Position numbers and translations under genes: made by a program
Notes under the pieces: generated by a model
What the model was told of the DNA's origin: nothing
The model's database searches: none
What the model saw: only the letters and a program-made list of their open reading frames with translations
NCBI GenBank assembly: GCA_030549335.1
Contig: CM060193.1
Location: 62,793,646-62,857,645 of the forward strand
Reading direction: 5' to 3'
Source: Pontederia crassipes
Taxonomy: Eukaryota; Streptophyta; Magnoliopsida; Commelinales; Pontederiaceae
Length of the DNA: 64,000 nucleotides
Shown: positions 12,048 through 24,149 of the stretch, piece by piece
Numbering within the stretch: position 1 is the first letter of the stretch
How the letters are laid out: each line of letters begins with the position of its first letter

Positions 12048-12180
12048 CTGCAACACTTTGTTCGTGCAAGGGATCGTCCAATCAGCGTACGAGGAGCAGA
12101 GACGCCGGGCAAAAGCGGGTGACGCGCCTGAGCGGCGGCCGGCGGTGGAGGGACGAAGACCACGGTCTCGGCAGGGCAAA
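12048..12180 (-). other. FEX: Likely non-coding 5' UTR exon of FEX
   Basis: A donor TTGCAG|GTCTTTT lies at 12048/12047. The coding exon has an acceptor TGTTTCAG just before 11212, only four bases upstream of the start ATG at 11208, so an intron of about 835 bases in the 5' UTR is likely. The stretch 12060-12180 is markedly GC-richer than its surroundings, as plant leader exons often are. The 5' limit is an estimate. Confidence 0.5.
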
Positions 12181-12239
12181 GAAAAGAAAAAGGTGAAATC
12201 TTTTTTTGTTTTTTTTTTCTTCTTTATTTGAGCGAAGGT

Positions 12240-12252
12240 CCGTTATAAATGT
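12240..12252 (-). promoter_or_regulatory. Possible TATA-like element for FEX
   Basis: The minus strand reads ATTTATAACGG here, about 60-70 bases before the inferred leader exon. It is a weak match and the transcription start is not known. Confidence 0.25.
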
Positions 12253-12399
12253 CGTTCCAACGGGGACGGATGCCATTGCGTGGTCCCCGCGCCTGGGGGT
12301 ATCAAATCTTTGGGGTGTCAAATGTTGGATCATGTGGAAGTTCGAGCGTTGACTTTTGACATGCCGAATCCGACGAAGGGATTTGATTCCTCTCCTCCT

Positions 12400-13687
12400 C
12401 GTCCTTTTCATTTATTCTGTTTATTTATTTATTGTATGTTTATTACTTCATCTGCAATTATGGAGTTGTTACTTGTGCCCCAGCCATGTTCAACTAATTT
12501 GCTTGAAATAAAAACAAAAGTTGTTTCCACACCTCATAAAAAATTGTATTAAAAATACTATCGATTATTAGATAAGTGGAAAATGAATAAAGAAGCTAGC
12601 CCTGTTTGGCACGAAAAAAATAAAATATTTAGTAACCGGTAAAGTTTTATTAGAATCACAATATTATTATAAATATTTGGTAAATATTTTTTTCACTAAC
12701 GTTTAGAAATTATAACCTATTCTTATTAACTTATAGAATATAAGGGTAGCGATTTTTATAATATCCTCATTTTTAAAATAAAAATATTTAATTATTAAAT
12801 ATCATATATTTTTTTTTATTTTAATATATAATATTTAATTTTACTTGCAACCAAAATAAGATTTTTAGTTTGAAATAATCAAATTTTATATTAAAATAAT
12901 AGTTTAAAATATTACTATTTAGAATAAAATATTATAAGTTAATTATTATGAATATGACGTATATAAAAATGATCATAAATTATATTTTATGTCCATCTTT
13001 AATATTTTATTAAATACACTAATCCGACTCCTATGTTTACCAAATATTTTTTATTAAATTTATAAAGAAACTGTTATCTACTAATAATTAACCGTTATAA
13101 TGTAATATCTTCTAGTCGAACGCTAACTTCTTATTAAACCACTAACTTTGCCCAAAGACTCGATATATGTTGTGTAACAAAAAAAAACTCTTACAATTAT
13201 TAATAACTTTATTCATATGCATGATATTTTGAAATAAATTAAATTTGAAAATAAGGTTAAAATATATATCTTATAATTATCTAAAAAATAGATGAAAGTT
13301 AACCAAAGAATTTAAATATTAGGACTAAAATATGCAAGTTGAAAATTATAGTTGAGAGTAAATATACTATGAGTAGAGAAAAAAAAGGAGGAATTCAAAT
13401 AGTTTGAGTAACGAGCTTAGTTTAGTGGATTGAACTCAAAATTAAGAGAAGCAAAAAAAAAAAATTTAAACTCTAATTTCGACGGATATTAATAATTTCA
13501 AAATCTATTCTTAAAATCATCATTTTAATTAAGATAATATATATTTACCTTTTTATTTTAAATAAATTTGATGCTAATAATTTAGAATATCGGATACTTC
13601 TTGTAAATCCTAGTTGCATTAAAAAAAAGGTAAAAACAAAAGTGTGAGAAAAAAACGTCACCCGGTCACGCAACAATGAGATGCGAC
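12400..13687. other. AT-rich intergenic sequence, nothing identified
   Basis: Long runs of A and T with no frame, terminal repeat or RNA structure that I can support. It ends at the left LTR of the Gypsy element. Confidence 0.5.
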
Positions 13688-14219
13688 TGTCCCGGGAGCT
13701 TCTCCCCGAGGTACGTCGAGTTATTTTACCTTATATTTTTCTTTTCAACCCACTTTTGTACTTAGTTTATTTTTTAAGTGTGGTGGTGACAGTTTTATAA
13801 TTTGCACTTCAGAAAAGTGCACTCCCGGAGACGGTCCTCCACACCACACGTCGCAAACCTACCACCCAAAACGGTGGTATAGTAGGGGATACCCGCTAGT
13901 GCTCTCCCGAAGCCTTGTAATCATTCTTATTTACTCAACAAAGATTTCAAGCTTCCCTAAATCTAACATCGTGCCTCAAGCGTGGGGTGGCAACTCACAA
14001 AAGAGCGTCCCAAAGAGATCGAGCGTCCCGCCGAGGTGCCCGTTCGTTTACGAATGCCTCCACCGAAGAAGCGGCTGCTCGGGACCGAGCGTCCCAAAAA
14101 CTGTGACAATCGAAAAGTGGCAAAAGCAAGCTTCCGCAAAGCATTCAAAAGAGCTTGCCTAGACGTTGGGCTCGTCTAGGCGCCACACGGGTCATCGAGC
14201 GAGAAATGACCCCGTGACA
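13688..14219 (+). repeat. Left LTR of the Gypsy element
   Basis: Begins TGTCCCGGG and ends CCGTGACA (TG...CA). It is 532 bp and aligns without length change to 18821-19352, with about 93% identity by eye. Confidence 0.93.
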
Positions 14220-17200
14220 AGTTGGTATCAGAGCCGCGTTTCTGGGATCGCTCAAGTTGTCGTTCGACGATCAAGGAGAAATGACGTCGAATTCGGAGAT
14301 GACGACTGAACCCGTCGCACCGGAGAAGGGCCGCCCCGAGCGAGAGCACGCCCGCTCGAAGGACGTCTTGTCCGCCTTCGAGCAATGCCTCGGCCAATTC
14401 CACTTGGACGTGGGCGAGATGCAAGACCAACTCGCAACGTACGAGCGGGAGTTGGAGAAGACCGTGGATCTCGCAACGGTGTGGGATGAGGTGGCGCCAT
14501 TTTATACGCGGCTGGAGTCCATGGAGGCGACGATCATGGACATGCGGGAGACCTTGGACAATGGTCTCTCAAACATGCGGTTCGAGATGGAGCAAGAGTT
14601 CAAGACCATGCGGGAAGAACTCAAGCGACGCTGTGGAGATGGGCTTCCGCATGAGGCAAGGATTGGTGTGCCGAAGCCGCGGCCCTACAAAGGCAAGCGA
14701 TCGGCAAAGGAGACTTCCTGTGAAACGTCCGAAGGTACATGGAGGCCTTGGACGTGACGTCCGAAGCGAGGATGGTGAAGACCGCATCCTTCTACTTGCA
14801 AGATGCGGCGAGTCTATGATGGCGATGCCATTGCGACGACGTGGAACATGGCAACGTCGAGCCCATTGAGAGGTGAGACGACTTCAAGAGGCAGCTGATG
14901 AATTACTTCTGCCCCGCCAAATCGGGATTGGAGGCCAAGATTGCGTTGTTCAACATTTGTCAGAAACGCACGTTGAAGGAGTACATGAAAGAGTTCACCG
15001 AGCTCCGCCTACAGAACTCCCAAGTGAACGAAGACACGTTGTTGACGGTCTTCATGAAGAGTTTGAAGCCATGGGCTAGGACGGAGTTGGAGCGAAGAGA
15101 TTGCTCCAACCTCCGTTCGCTAGTCGCTGCCGCTGAGTCGCTCGTGGAGTATGTCAAAATGAGCACTGTACCACCAAAACCCTCGGGCAAGGGCTATGGT
15201 GGGGGAGAGAAGCCAAAGTCGCAAAGAGGCTAGCTGTACTATCAAGACAAAGGAAAGGGACACCAAGATAGGAGGCCCAACAATGACCATTTCAAGAGGG
15301 ACGGAAAGCCGCCGAAACCATGCTACATCTGCAAGGGTCCGCATTGGACAAACGATTGTCCACAAAAGGCGACGGTCAACGTCATGTATTGCCTCGACGA
15401 GAAGGAGAAGGAGGAGGCGTGTCTCAGTTCGATGCACGTCCTTAGCGCCATCGACGCCTCGAAGGGTCCTTCATCGGCCGCTCGACTTTTTGCGGACGTC
15501 GAGCTGAACGGACAAGTCTTCAACACCCTCATTGACACGGGAGCATCGGAGTTGTTCGTGTCAGAAGTGGCCGCCAAGAAGCTGAAGCTGCCACTATAGA
15601 AGACTAATGCCACGTTCAAGACGGTGAACGTGAAGTCTATCTCGACCACAGAAATTTCTTCTGGAGTGAAGGTTCGCATCGGCAAGTGGTCGGGAAGCTT
15701 CGACGTGACGGTGGCACCGATGAACGAGTACGAAGTGATGGCGGGCATCTCTTTTCTGTGACACATTGCTGCATGTGTCATCCCGCTCACCAACTCAATG
15801 GTCATCTTCAACCCCAAGGAACCCTACAACGTTCCCGTGAGGTCAGGAGGTGATCTCAAGCAAAAGACCCTTTCCGCCATGCAAGTGGAGAAGGGGTTGC
15901 GCAGACAGGAGCACACCTTCCTGGCGACCGCCATATTGGAAGATTCGGGGCCCTCCACTCCAACACCTCCCAAAGTCCTTGAAACTCTTGAGGACTTTGC
16001 GAACGTCATGCCCCCGGAACTCCCAAAGCGATTGCCTCCGAAGCGTGAAGTGGACCATGTCATCGACTTGGTCCCAGGATCGAAGCCCCCTCATGGAGTC
16101 CCCTATCGGCTAGCCCTTCCGGAACTCGCAGAACTCCGTAAGCAACTCACCGAACTATTGGATGCAGGATACGTTCGGCCCTCAAAATCTTCATATGGTG
16201 CCCCGGTACTCTTTCAGAAGAAGCATGATGGTTCCCTCCGGATGTGCATCGACTACCGGGCGCTCAACAAGTTTACGGTGAAGAACAAGTACCTCGTCCC
16301 CTTGGTGGCGGACTTGTTCGACCAACTTGACGGTGCAAGATGGTTTACCAAGTTGGATCTTCGTTCGGGCTATTGGCAAGTCCGGATTGCAGAGGAAGAT
16401 GTGCAGAAGACGGCGTGCGTCACAAGATATGGCTCCTACGAGTTCCTCGTGATGCCTTTCGGCCTCACCAACGCCCCAACAACCTTCTGCACTCTCATGA
16501 ACAAGGTATTGCAACCATTCCTTGACAGGTTCGTGGTTATGTACCTCAACGACATTATGATCTACAGCCGCACCTTGGAGGAGCATATCGAGCACATTCG
16601 ACAAGTGTTCGAGGTGTTGCGGCAGAACGAGCTTTACGTCAAGTGAGAGAAGTGTGCCTTCGCCCAACCGGAAGTGCACTTCTTGGGACATGTCGTCGGA
16701 TGTGGCAAGCTAAAGATGGATGGCGCGAAGATTCGGGCCATCATGGAATGGGAACCGCCTAGACGAGTTCCCGACATGCGTTCGTTCCTTGGCCTGACGA
16801 ACTACTATAGGCGGTTTGTCAAGGAGTATTCACATGTGACGATCCCTTTGACGAATCTCCTTGGAAAGAATGTGAAGTGGGAATGGACGCCGACATGCCA
16901 GGAAGCATTCGACACCCTCAAAAGGGCCATGATGGAGGAACCGGTGCTCGTCCTGCCAGACCACACCAAGTCCTACGAGGTACAGACAGATGCTTCTGAT
17001 TATGCCATTGGAGGAGTTCTTATGCAGGAGGGACATCCCGTGGCGTTCGAGAGTCGAAAACTCAACGACACGGAGCGGCGCTACGCCGTTCAAGAGAAGG
17101 AGATGACCACGGTGATCCACTACCTTAGGACATGGTGGCACTACCTTCTCGGATCGCGATTTCACATCAAGACGAGCAACGTCGCGACAAGTTACTTCGA

Positions 17201-18820
17201 GACGCAGAAGAAGCTCTCGCCGAAGCAAGCAAGATGGCAAGATTTTATGACGGAGTTCGACTACGTTCTGGAGTACAAGCCTGGCAAGACGAATGTCGTT
17301 GCCGACGTCCTCAGCTGACGCGCGAAATTGGCGACCATGAGCTCCTCTCAGGCCGACATGATCGAGAGGATCAAGAAGGGACTGGAGTCAGATCTCACGG
17401 CAAAGAACCTGTTTGAGCAAGCAAAGGAGGGAAAGACACGCCGCTTTTGGGTGGAAGATGGGCTGATCTTCACCAAGGAACAACGCATCTATGTTCCTCT
17501 GTTCGACAACTTGCGGCGCACTATCATGCAGGAGTGCCATGACTCCAAGTGGGCGGGACATCCGGGTATCCGCCGCACTTTGGCACTCATCGAAGACAAT
17601 TACTTATGGCCAAGGATGGATGATGATGTTGAAGTTTTCGTGAAGACATGCCTTGTTTGCCAGCAAGACAAAAATTTCAATCAAGCACCCGACGGACTTC
17701 TGGAACCCCTGCCTATTCCAGAGCGACCATGGAAAGATGTTTCCATGAACTTCATCATAGGCCTGCCCAAGTCTGCAGGGACGGGTACCATTATGGTGGT
17801 CGTCGATCGGTTCTCCAAGTATGTCATCTTCGCCGCCGGCTCTGCAAGTTGTCATGCTATTGAAGTTGTGGAGTTATTCATGAAGCATGTAGTGAAGTAT
17901 TGGGGTCTGCCACAAAGCATTGTCAGCGATCGGGATGGTCGATTCGTTGCCAACTTCTGGAAGGAATTGTTCAAGATGATGGACTCCAACCTGCATTTCT
18001 CGACATCACTTCATCCTCAAAACGACGGCCAAACTGAGAGGGTGAATTATATTTTGGAAATCTACTTGCGGCACTATGTGAGTGCCAATCAGAAGGACTG
18101 GGCAAAGCTACTCGACGTCGCACAATTTTCCTACAACTTACAGCGGAGCGAGTCGACTAATTGGAGTCCCTTCGAGATAGTGATGGGGCAGCAACTTCTA
18201 ACGCCCCAGGCCGTCGCCACATCCTATGGTGGCAAAGTCTCCGCTGCTCACCGCATGGCGAGGGAATGGCATGAGCAGAACGATATGTCGAGAACATGTT
18301 TGCACAAGGCATCGAAGCGTATGAAGAAGTGGGCGGACACCGCCCGACGGGACGTCAACTTTGAAGCCAGAGACTTGGTCCTTGTGAAGCTGGTCCAACA
18401 TCTGCGATTAAGTGAGAAGAATCTGCACAAGGGCCTCGTTAGGCGTTACGAGGGCCCCTTCAAGATCCTAAAGAAGGTAGGCACGGTGGCCTACAAGTTG
18501 GAGCTCCCGCCCCATATGCAACAACAACCCATCTTCCATGTCAGCCTGCTCAAGCCTTTTGTTGAAAACACTGAAGATCCTGAGCGTGGAGTTTCAGACC
18601 GCGCCCCGTCGGCCATCCGTCAGCAGTTTACTGATCAAGTTGAAGAAGTACTCGCCGTCTGCACGAAGAATCGGAAGAAGGAGTATCTTATTCGATGGAG
18701 CGAAAGACTGGACGCTGACACAAGTTGGGAGACAGCCGAAGACCTATGGCAGTTCAAGTAGAAGATTGAAGAATTTCAAGCTACAGCTCCAGGGACGTCG
18801 CTGACTTGAGTGGGGGAGAA

Positions 18821-19352
18821 TGTCCCGGGGGCTTCTCCCCGGGGCATGTCGAGTTATCTTACCATGTATTTTTCTTTTCAACTCATTTTTGTACTTAGTT
18901 TATTTTCTAAGTGTGGTGGTGACAGTTTTATAATTTGCACTCCAGAAAAGTGCACCCCCGGAGATGGTCCTCCACACTACACGTCGCAAACCTACCATCC
19001 GAAACGGTGGTATAGTAGGGGATACCCGCTAGTGCTCCCCCGAAGTCTTGTAATCATTCTTATTTACTCAACAAAGATTTCAAGCTTCCCTAAATCTAGC
19101 ATCGTGCCTCAAGCGTGGAGTGGCAACCCACAAAAGAGCATCCCAAAGAGATCGAGCGTCCCGTCGAGGTGCCCGTTCGTTTACGAATGCCTCCACCGAA
19201 GAAGCGGCCGCTCGGGACCGAGCGTCCCAAAAACTGTGGCAACCGAAAAGTGGCAAAAGTAAGCTTTCGCAAAGTATTCAAAAGAGCTTGCCTAAACGTT
19301 GGGCACGTCTAGGCGCCGCACGGATCATCGAGTGAGAAACGACCCCGTGACA
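18821..19352 (+). repeat. Right LTR of the Gypsy element
   Basis: Begins TGTCCCGGG after the purine tract and ends CCGTGACA. It is 532 bp, the same length as the left LTR. Confidence 0.93.
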
Positions 19353-19880
19353 CAACCAGGCATTTTAAACCATTGTATCCCATTTTACTTATCACAAGAG
19401 AAAAAGAACCTGACGTTTGCTATTTATTGGTTTTCTTATTTAAATATACTTTTAAGAAGCCAAATTGTAATAAAGAATCCAATGTTTCCAAGGAAGAGCT
19501 TGTTTACTCGGAAAGTAAATAAAATTTTCATTTTAGTCCTACTTTCTTCTTTCTTTCTTTCTTTCTTTTGTTTTTTTCTTTTCTTTCTCTTGATTGGGGG
19601 TGGAGCACAAATTGTTTGTAGTGTCTGCTCTGTCAAACGTGATCTGTGTTTCAGATGCCTTTTTTTTTCAACACCTTCATTCTTTTTTTTTTCTCCTCCA
19701 CCCTCTTTCCTTTTTTTTCTTTAAGGAAATTAATATAGTAACTGATATAATGAGCTATATGGTCATAATACAAAACATGTTGGATACCCTAAGGAGGGTT
19801 ATCCTTCAAAAAAGAAAAAATATTAGGATGACCAAATGATCAGCTGCCCCATTAGATGTTCTTGGACAGTAATTACGTTG
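19353..19880. other. Pyrimidine-rich low-complexity flank
   Basis: Contains a TTTCTTTC run at 19545-19590 and T-rich stretches to 19730. No gene seen. Confidence 0.5.
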
Positions 19881-19889
19881 AAAGTTTAC

Positions 19890-21130
19890 AAAAAGTTGGG
19901 TGTAAACAAGCAATTCCTCAGTTAAAGAGTAAAGACCATAAGCGTTGTGGCACCCGATGTTGTGAGGGCCGGACCGGACCGGTCCGACGTCGACCGGCCT
20001 TCACACTGGTCTATTACAAGCCCTAAAATCGGGCCTTAATTGGACCGGATTGAACCGGTTCCAACTGATCAAAAACCGGTCAAAATTGGATAAAATCGGT
20101 CAAAATCAAATTGAACCGGATTGGACCACGTTTCATATGAACCGGCCAAATTTTAAAAAAAAATTGTATAAAATAATCTAATAAAATTATTATTTTAAAT
20201 TTGAAAAAGATTCAAAATGGATATTATCCATAAAACTCTATATTGGCCCATTAGTCTCCTACTCTATTATTACTTGTCTCTTTGCACATCCTACTAGTAT
20301 AATTAATGTGGGACTATGTTTCTATACATACTTGTTCTTTTATTCTTTTATTTAGTTAGTATTTGTTATACTTTCAACTATATCTTATACATTATGATCT
20401 TATTCAATATTTTTAATATCATACATGTATATTATAATATAAATTAATTTTATATTATTGTATTATATATAATATTTATCATATTAAGTAAATTTTTAAT
20501 GAATGAAGGATACAAACTTCTTTGTCATATGTATAACATACAATAATATTATAATAGTTAGTATAGTATAGTTATATATAATATTATAAATACACAAATT
20601 TTAATTTTCTTTTATTTAGCATCTAATAATTAATAAGTTCACATTAAATAGTTAACCACCAATTATATTATATATCTAGTTATATATAATCATAATATTA
20701 CTTCTAACATAAAAGAAAAAGATATGTAATACAAAAAAAATAAATAAGAAGAAAATATATATAAAAAATTTTAATTTCATAAGATTTTAATTTATTAAAT
20801 GTGTAATGATTTTAACATTAGTTTTTAATGATTTATTATTGTTATTTTTATATAATTAATTTTTAACATCATTAATATGATAACATAATTAAATATATTA
20901 TATTAAATATATTATTTTATTCTTATCCGATCCGACCGGATGGTTCGACCGGTCCTACCGGACGATTCGACCGGTCCGACCGGTCCAACCTGAAACGGAC
21001 ATTTGTCCGGGTCATTGTCCGGTCCGGTTCGGACAACATTGGTGGCACCTTGCACTTGCCATTGATGATGTCCACCAAGAGAAGGGAATCCGATTCAAGA
21101 TGACATTTTGTAGTCCTAGTTGCCAACTAG
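19890..21130 (-). pseudogene. RNase H-like (RVT_3) fragment split by a hAT element
   Basis: Reading the minus strand, 21130-21050 encodes TKCHLESDSLLLVDIINGK, which resembles the plant RNase H-like domain often found in LINE polyproteins and related genes (L.ESDS..LV..I.G). The same frame resumes on the other side of the hAT insertion (below 19954) with a short stretch reading VPQRLWSLL. The fragment is a remnant without start or catalytic context. Its orientation and continuity across the 8-bp duplication support the insertion model. Confidence 0.5.
19955..21041. mobile_element. Non-autonomous hAT element with 8-bp target duplication
   Basis: Ends are CGATGTTGTG and the reverse complement of CAATGTTGTC, followed inwards on both sides by GGACCGG / CCGGTCCGAC-type words. 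An exact 8-bp direct repeat GTGGCACC flanks the element at 19947-19954 and 21042-21049. Eight-base duplications and short imperfect terminal repeats are hAT hallmarks. The 1,087-bp interior is AT-rich and codes for nothing, so it depends on a transposase elsewhere. Similar ACCGG-rich ends occur at 21147-21613 and at the left edge of the hAT transposase element near 55579. Confidence 0.85.
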
Positions 21131-21146
21131 TCTGCGAGCCCAAGAG

Positions 21147-21613
21147 TGTGCGGAATGCTGACAAATCAAATTGAATCTGGTTGATCCGGTTAAAATCGGG
21201 TTGAACCGAAAAACTAGTTCTTAATAAAAAACATTAAAAACTACATAAAAATAGAAAAAAATTGGGAAAAAAGATTAATTTTGATAAGAATGTGTGACAG
21301 TATGAAATAGAAAAATAATTAATGAAATATATTTTAGAAGATACAAAACAATAAAAAAATTTATTCGCAAAATAAAAAAATATTACAAATAATGATATTG
21401 AAAACATAAAAAATATTTTATTCTTATTTTATTAATTTAAAATGAAAATTAATATGATTTAATTCTATTATTATTTTATCTTTTATATTTTTATTTGTAG
21501 TACATTTTAAGAAAAATAATAATATTTTATTAAAAATTCGGTTCAATTCGATTAAACTGAATCTTGATCCAATTGGCTAACCGATTCGATCATCAACATG
21601 ATTTTAAAAACAT
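21147..21613. mobile_element. Older hAT-like MITE with ACCGG/GGTT ends
   Basis: Left end AATGCTGACAAATC leads into GGTTGATCCGGTTAAA; the right end reverse-complements to CATCAATGTTTT leading into GAATCGGTTAGCC. The arrangement mirrors the neighbouring element at 19955 but is more diverged, and no clean 8-bp duplication was found. Confidence 0.45.
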
Positions 21614-21773
21614 TGATGAGACCTTGCAATTAATGGTGCCTGCCATAATAAAATTACAATTAGTCTCACATATAAGAAACTTCGCACCGTCAGCTGAAAT
21701 GCATTGGCAGAAGGTATGAGATCCTTGCATCCAAGCTATAATTATAAACTGATGAATTTGTTTACCCTATGAC

Positions 21774-24015
21774 TGTAATACCCAGAAAATTCAAATGGTC
21801 AAAAATACACTTATGATAAATGGAGTCTTTTGGCTAAAGAGATAAGAGAATATAAAGCCAAAATTCAGGATTAATTAATGGACTAAAACACCCTTAAAAG
21901 TAAGAGCATTTAGGGTAGTTTAGACAAGGGGGCAAAAGTTAGACCAAAATGTCCCTAAAAGTGAGGGTGGTTAGAGGAATAAATTATAATTTAGAATAAG
22001 ACAAAATAGCAAGCTATAAACCCTCCCTCTCACTTTGATCTCTCATTTTTTTCCTCTCCTAAGCACCTAGCCAAGCCCCTCTCTTCTCCCCCTCACAACA
22101 ACCAATCCTCCCTTCTCCTCTCACTCATCCACTCTCCCTCCCTCAGGCCGGCCAAGCATGAAGAAGAAGAAGGGGAGGCAGCCAATCGAAGAGGAGAGCT
22201 CCATCGAAAGAAAAGCTAGAGAAAGAGAGGATTATTCAGCAAGAAGAAAAGAAGAATGATTGGATTCAAAGGGTCTTTGGACAAGAACCCTAGGTATGTA
22301 ATGGGTGAACTCATACATTTTCTCTTTCCAATCATTCTTGGAATGAGAACGTGACTGAAACTCGTTGGATTGCATTTGCTTTGATTCGTGATTTTTCCTT
22401 TGTCATTTAAGGGTTTGAACATGTATGTCCTGATTGGAAGCTTGAATCATTTGTAGGGTTTGATTGTTTATGAACCTATAAATGCTAGTAAAGTAGTAGG
22501 TAATTCAAGAAGGAATGAATATATGATTTGGATTGTGAATGATGGCTTGAAGTATTTTATGTGATTTTATGATAGAAATCGACCGGTTGTATAAATCGGT
22601 CGACCGGTCCATATGCTCTCCATTGTATAATCATCACTATTTTAATTGGACGAGGTGTCAGTCGATCGACATATATGTTCTCTTATTCATGTTCACCATT
22701 GTTTTATTTGGAAGAAGCGTCGATCGACTAGAGGAGCGACTGACCACGAAAATCGAATGCCTATGTACAAATCGGTCGACCAATCTATGAGCGATCGACC
22801 GACCAATGGGTTGTTACATGCGGAGACTCCCCTGATCAAATCGGTCGTGGCATCAGTTTGACTGAATAGTTGATCGATCGTATTAAATCGATCGACCGAT
22901 CCAAAAGTGGTCGATCGGTTCAATGGGTGAAATAGCGATCGATTGACACTATTTCGATCGGTCATACAATCGGTCGACCGAAAGATGTGATTTTGAAGTT
23001 GGATCACAGTGTTTCTTTTAATCATTGATTGTTAACTGATATCATGCTATTCCTTATTATGTTTAATACTGCTATTGATATAATTGTCATGCTATTGATT
23101 GACTCACCTAGAATCCGAAAAGCATGATAAGCCATAGGATTAAAATGAACATTGTATTGAATGAACCCATTGATAGATCACTTGGCCCTCGGTTGTATTG
23201 TATTGTATGGGTGCTAGTGCGACCCGACTTGGCTAGCCATCATCGATGTCGAGGCAAACTAAATCTCACAATGGCATAAATGACTCATTAAAGATTGATT
23301 GAGTGTAAGGAATGGTGTGGCTTGAACATATTGGAACTATTGTTAATTGGACACGTGTTGCCATATGATCGGTTGAGAATAAACAAAGTTATTTTTCGCA
23401 TTGATTATGATTATAAATCAGGATTATTGGCATGCCATTCTTTATCATTTAATTTCTTTTATCGGTCATCATTTTATATGTGAGTTCTTATTAAAAATCG
23501 TTTCCACTAATGTTTTATGGATTATTGAATTACTTATTCTATGAACCTTACATACAACTAATGAGAGGTGTGCCTCCTCTGAATCCAGGTTCGTCAGGAA
23601 TGGAAGAGTAGGTAGAAGTTGGTGGCGGGCTCATGATAGCGGATTGCACATGGTGTCGGCCTTGAGTTGAGCCTAGTGGTTTACTTTATTTACGTGTCAT
23701 GTATGAGTTGGCCTATGGTCCTTATCATGGATTACGTTGGAATTGGACTTATTTGTAAACTTTGAGTCCTTTATGTATTTGGGCTATCAGCCATGTATAC
23801 CTTGATGTCATTGGGCTTAGTGCTATATGGTCCATTTATATTTTATCGCCTCAATGTTTTCAAGTAGAATAGTCTTAAAATGTTTTTATTTTCCGCTGCA
23901 TATTATCATCATGTATTTTGTTGACTTAAGGTCAACTACCGTATTGTCCACCGTGTAATGCGCTCCGGGACCCGCACATGACACGTGACGTAGGGCTAAT
24001 TTCGGGAGCGTTACA
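21774..24015. mobile_element. Candidate solo LTR (Gypsy-like), about 2.2 kb
   Basis: The segment begins TGTAATACCC and ends GGGAGCGTTACA, the TG...CA ends with short TGTAAT/GTTACA inversion seen on many plant Gypsy LTRs. The flanking pentamers are ATGAC and TAGAC, similar but not identical. There is no internal coding domain, and no second copy or primer site adjoins it, so a solo LTR is the simplest reading. A pyrimidine-rich stretch at 22020-22145 resembles the transcribed leader of such LTRs. It could instead be a non-coding LARD-type internal fragment. Confidence 0.5.
22570..22990. repeat. Cluster of TCGATCGAC / ATCGGTCGACC words
   Basis: At least ten near-palindromic words built from GGTCGACC, CGATCGAC and GATCGGTC occur in about 420 bases, spaced roughly 30-60 bases apart. 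They lie inside the candidate solo LTR. The spacing is irregular, so this is not a simple tandem repeat. Confidence 0.7.
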
Positions 24016-24149
24016 TAGACCATTAGATTTTGTATCAAATTAATTTTCATAATTACTAAATGACTCATATGCCCCTTGAAAATATCAAGTTTTGTTGTAC
24101 CGTAATATCAAGAACCCTTATATATATATGTGTGTATATGTATATGTAT

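Larger units (their letters stand above)
13688..19352 (+). mobile_element. Gypsy LTR retrotransposon, chromovirus type, degraded
   Basis: Complete in outline at 5,665 bp: two 532-bp LTRs, an initiator-Met primer site TGGTATCAGAGC at 14223-14234, and a purine tract GAGTGGGGGAGAA just before the right LTR. Parts in order on the plus strand are gag with a coiled-coil region (about 14.3-15.2 kb), a CCHC zinc knuckle near 15.32 kb, protease with DTGA (about 15.5 kb), reverse transcriptase (16.1-16.65 kb), RNase H (16.9-17.3 kb), integrase with HHCC zinc finger and catalytic core (17.4-18.3 kb), and a C-terminal chromodomain ending near 18.76 kb. Order PR-RT-RH-IN plus the chromodomain identifies a chromovirus. 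It is a fossil with about five or six breaks. No matching 5-bp target duplication was found (GCGAC left, CAACC right). Hand-counted LTR divergence is near 35 of 532, almost all transitions, suggesting roughly 2.5 million years at a grass-type rate. Confidence 0.93.

Noticed and set aside
19299-19839. Frame with Phe-rich peptide next to the Gypsy right LTR
   Set aside because: Pyrimidine-rich low complexity; starts within the LTR.
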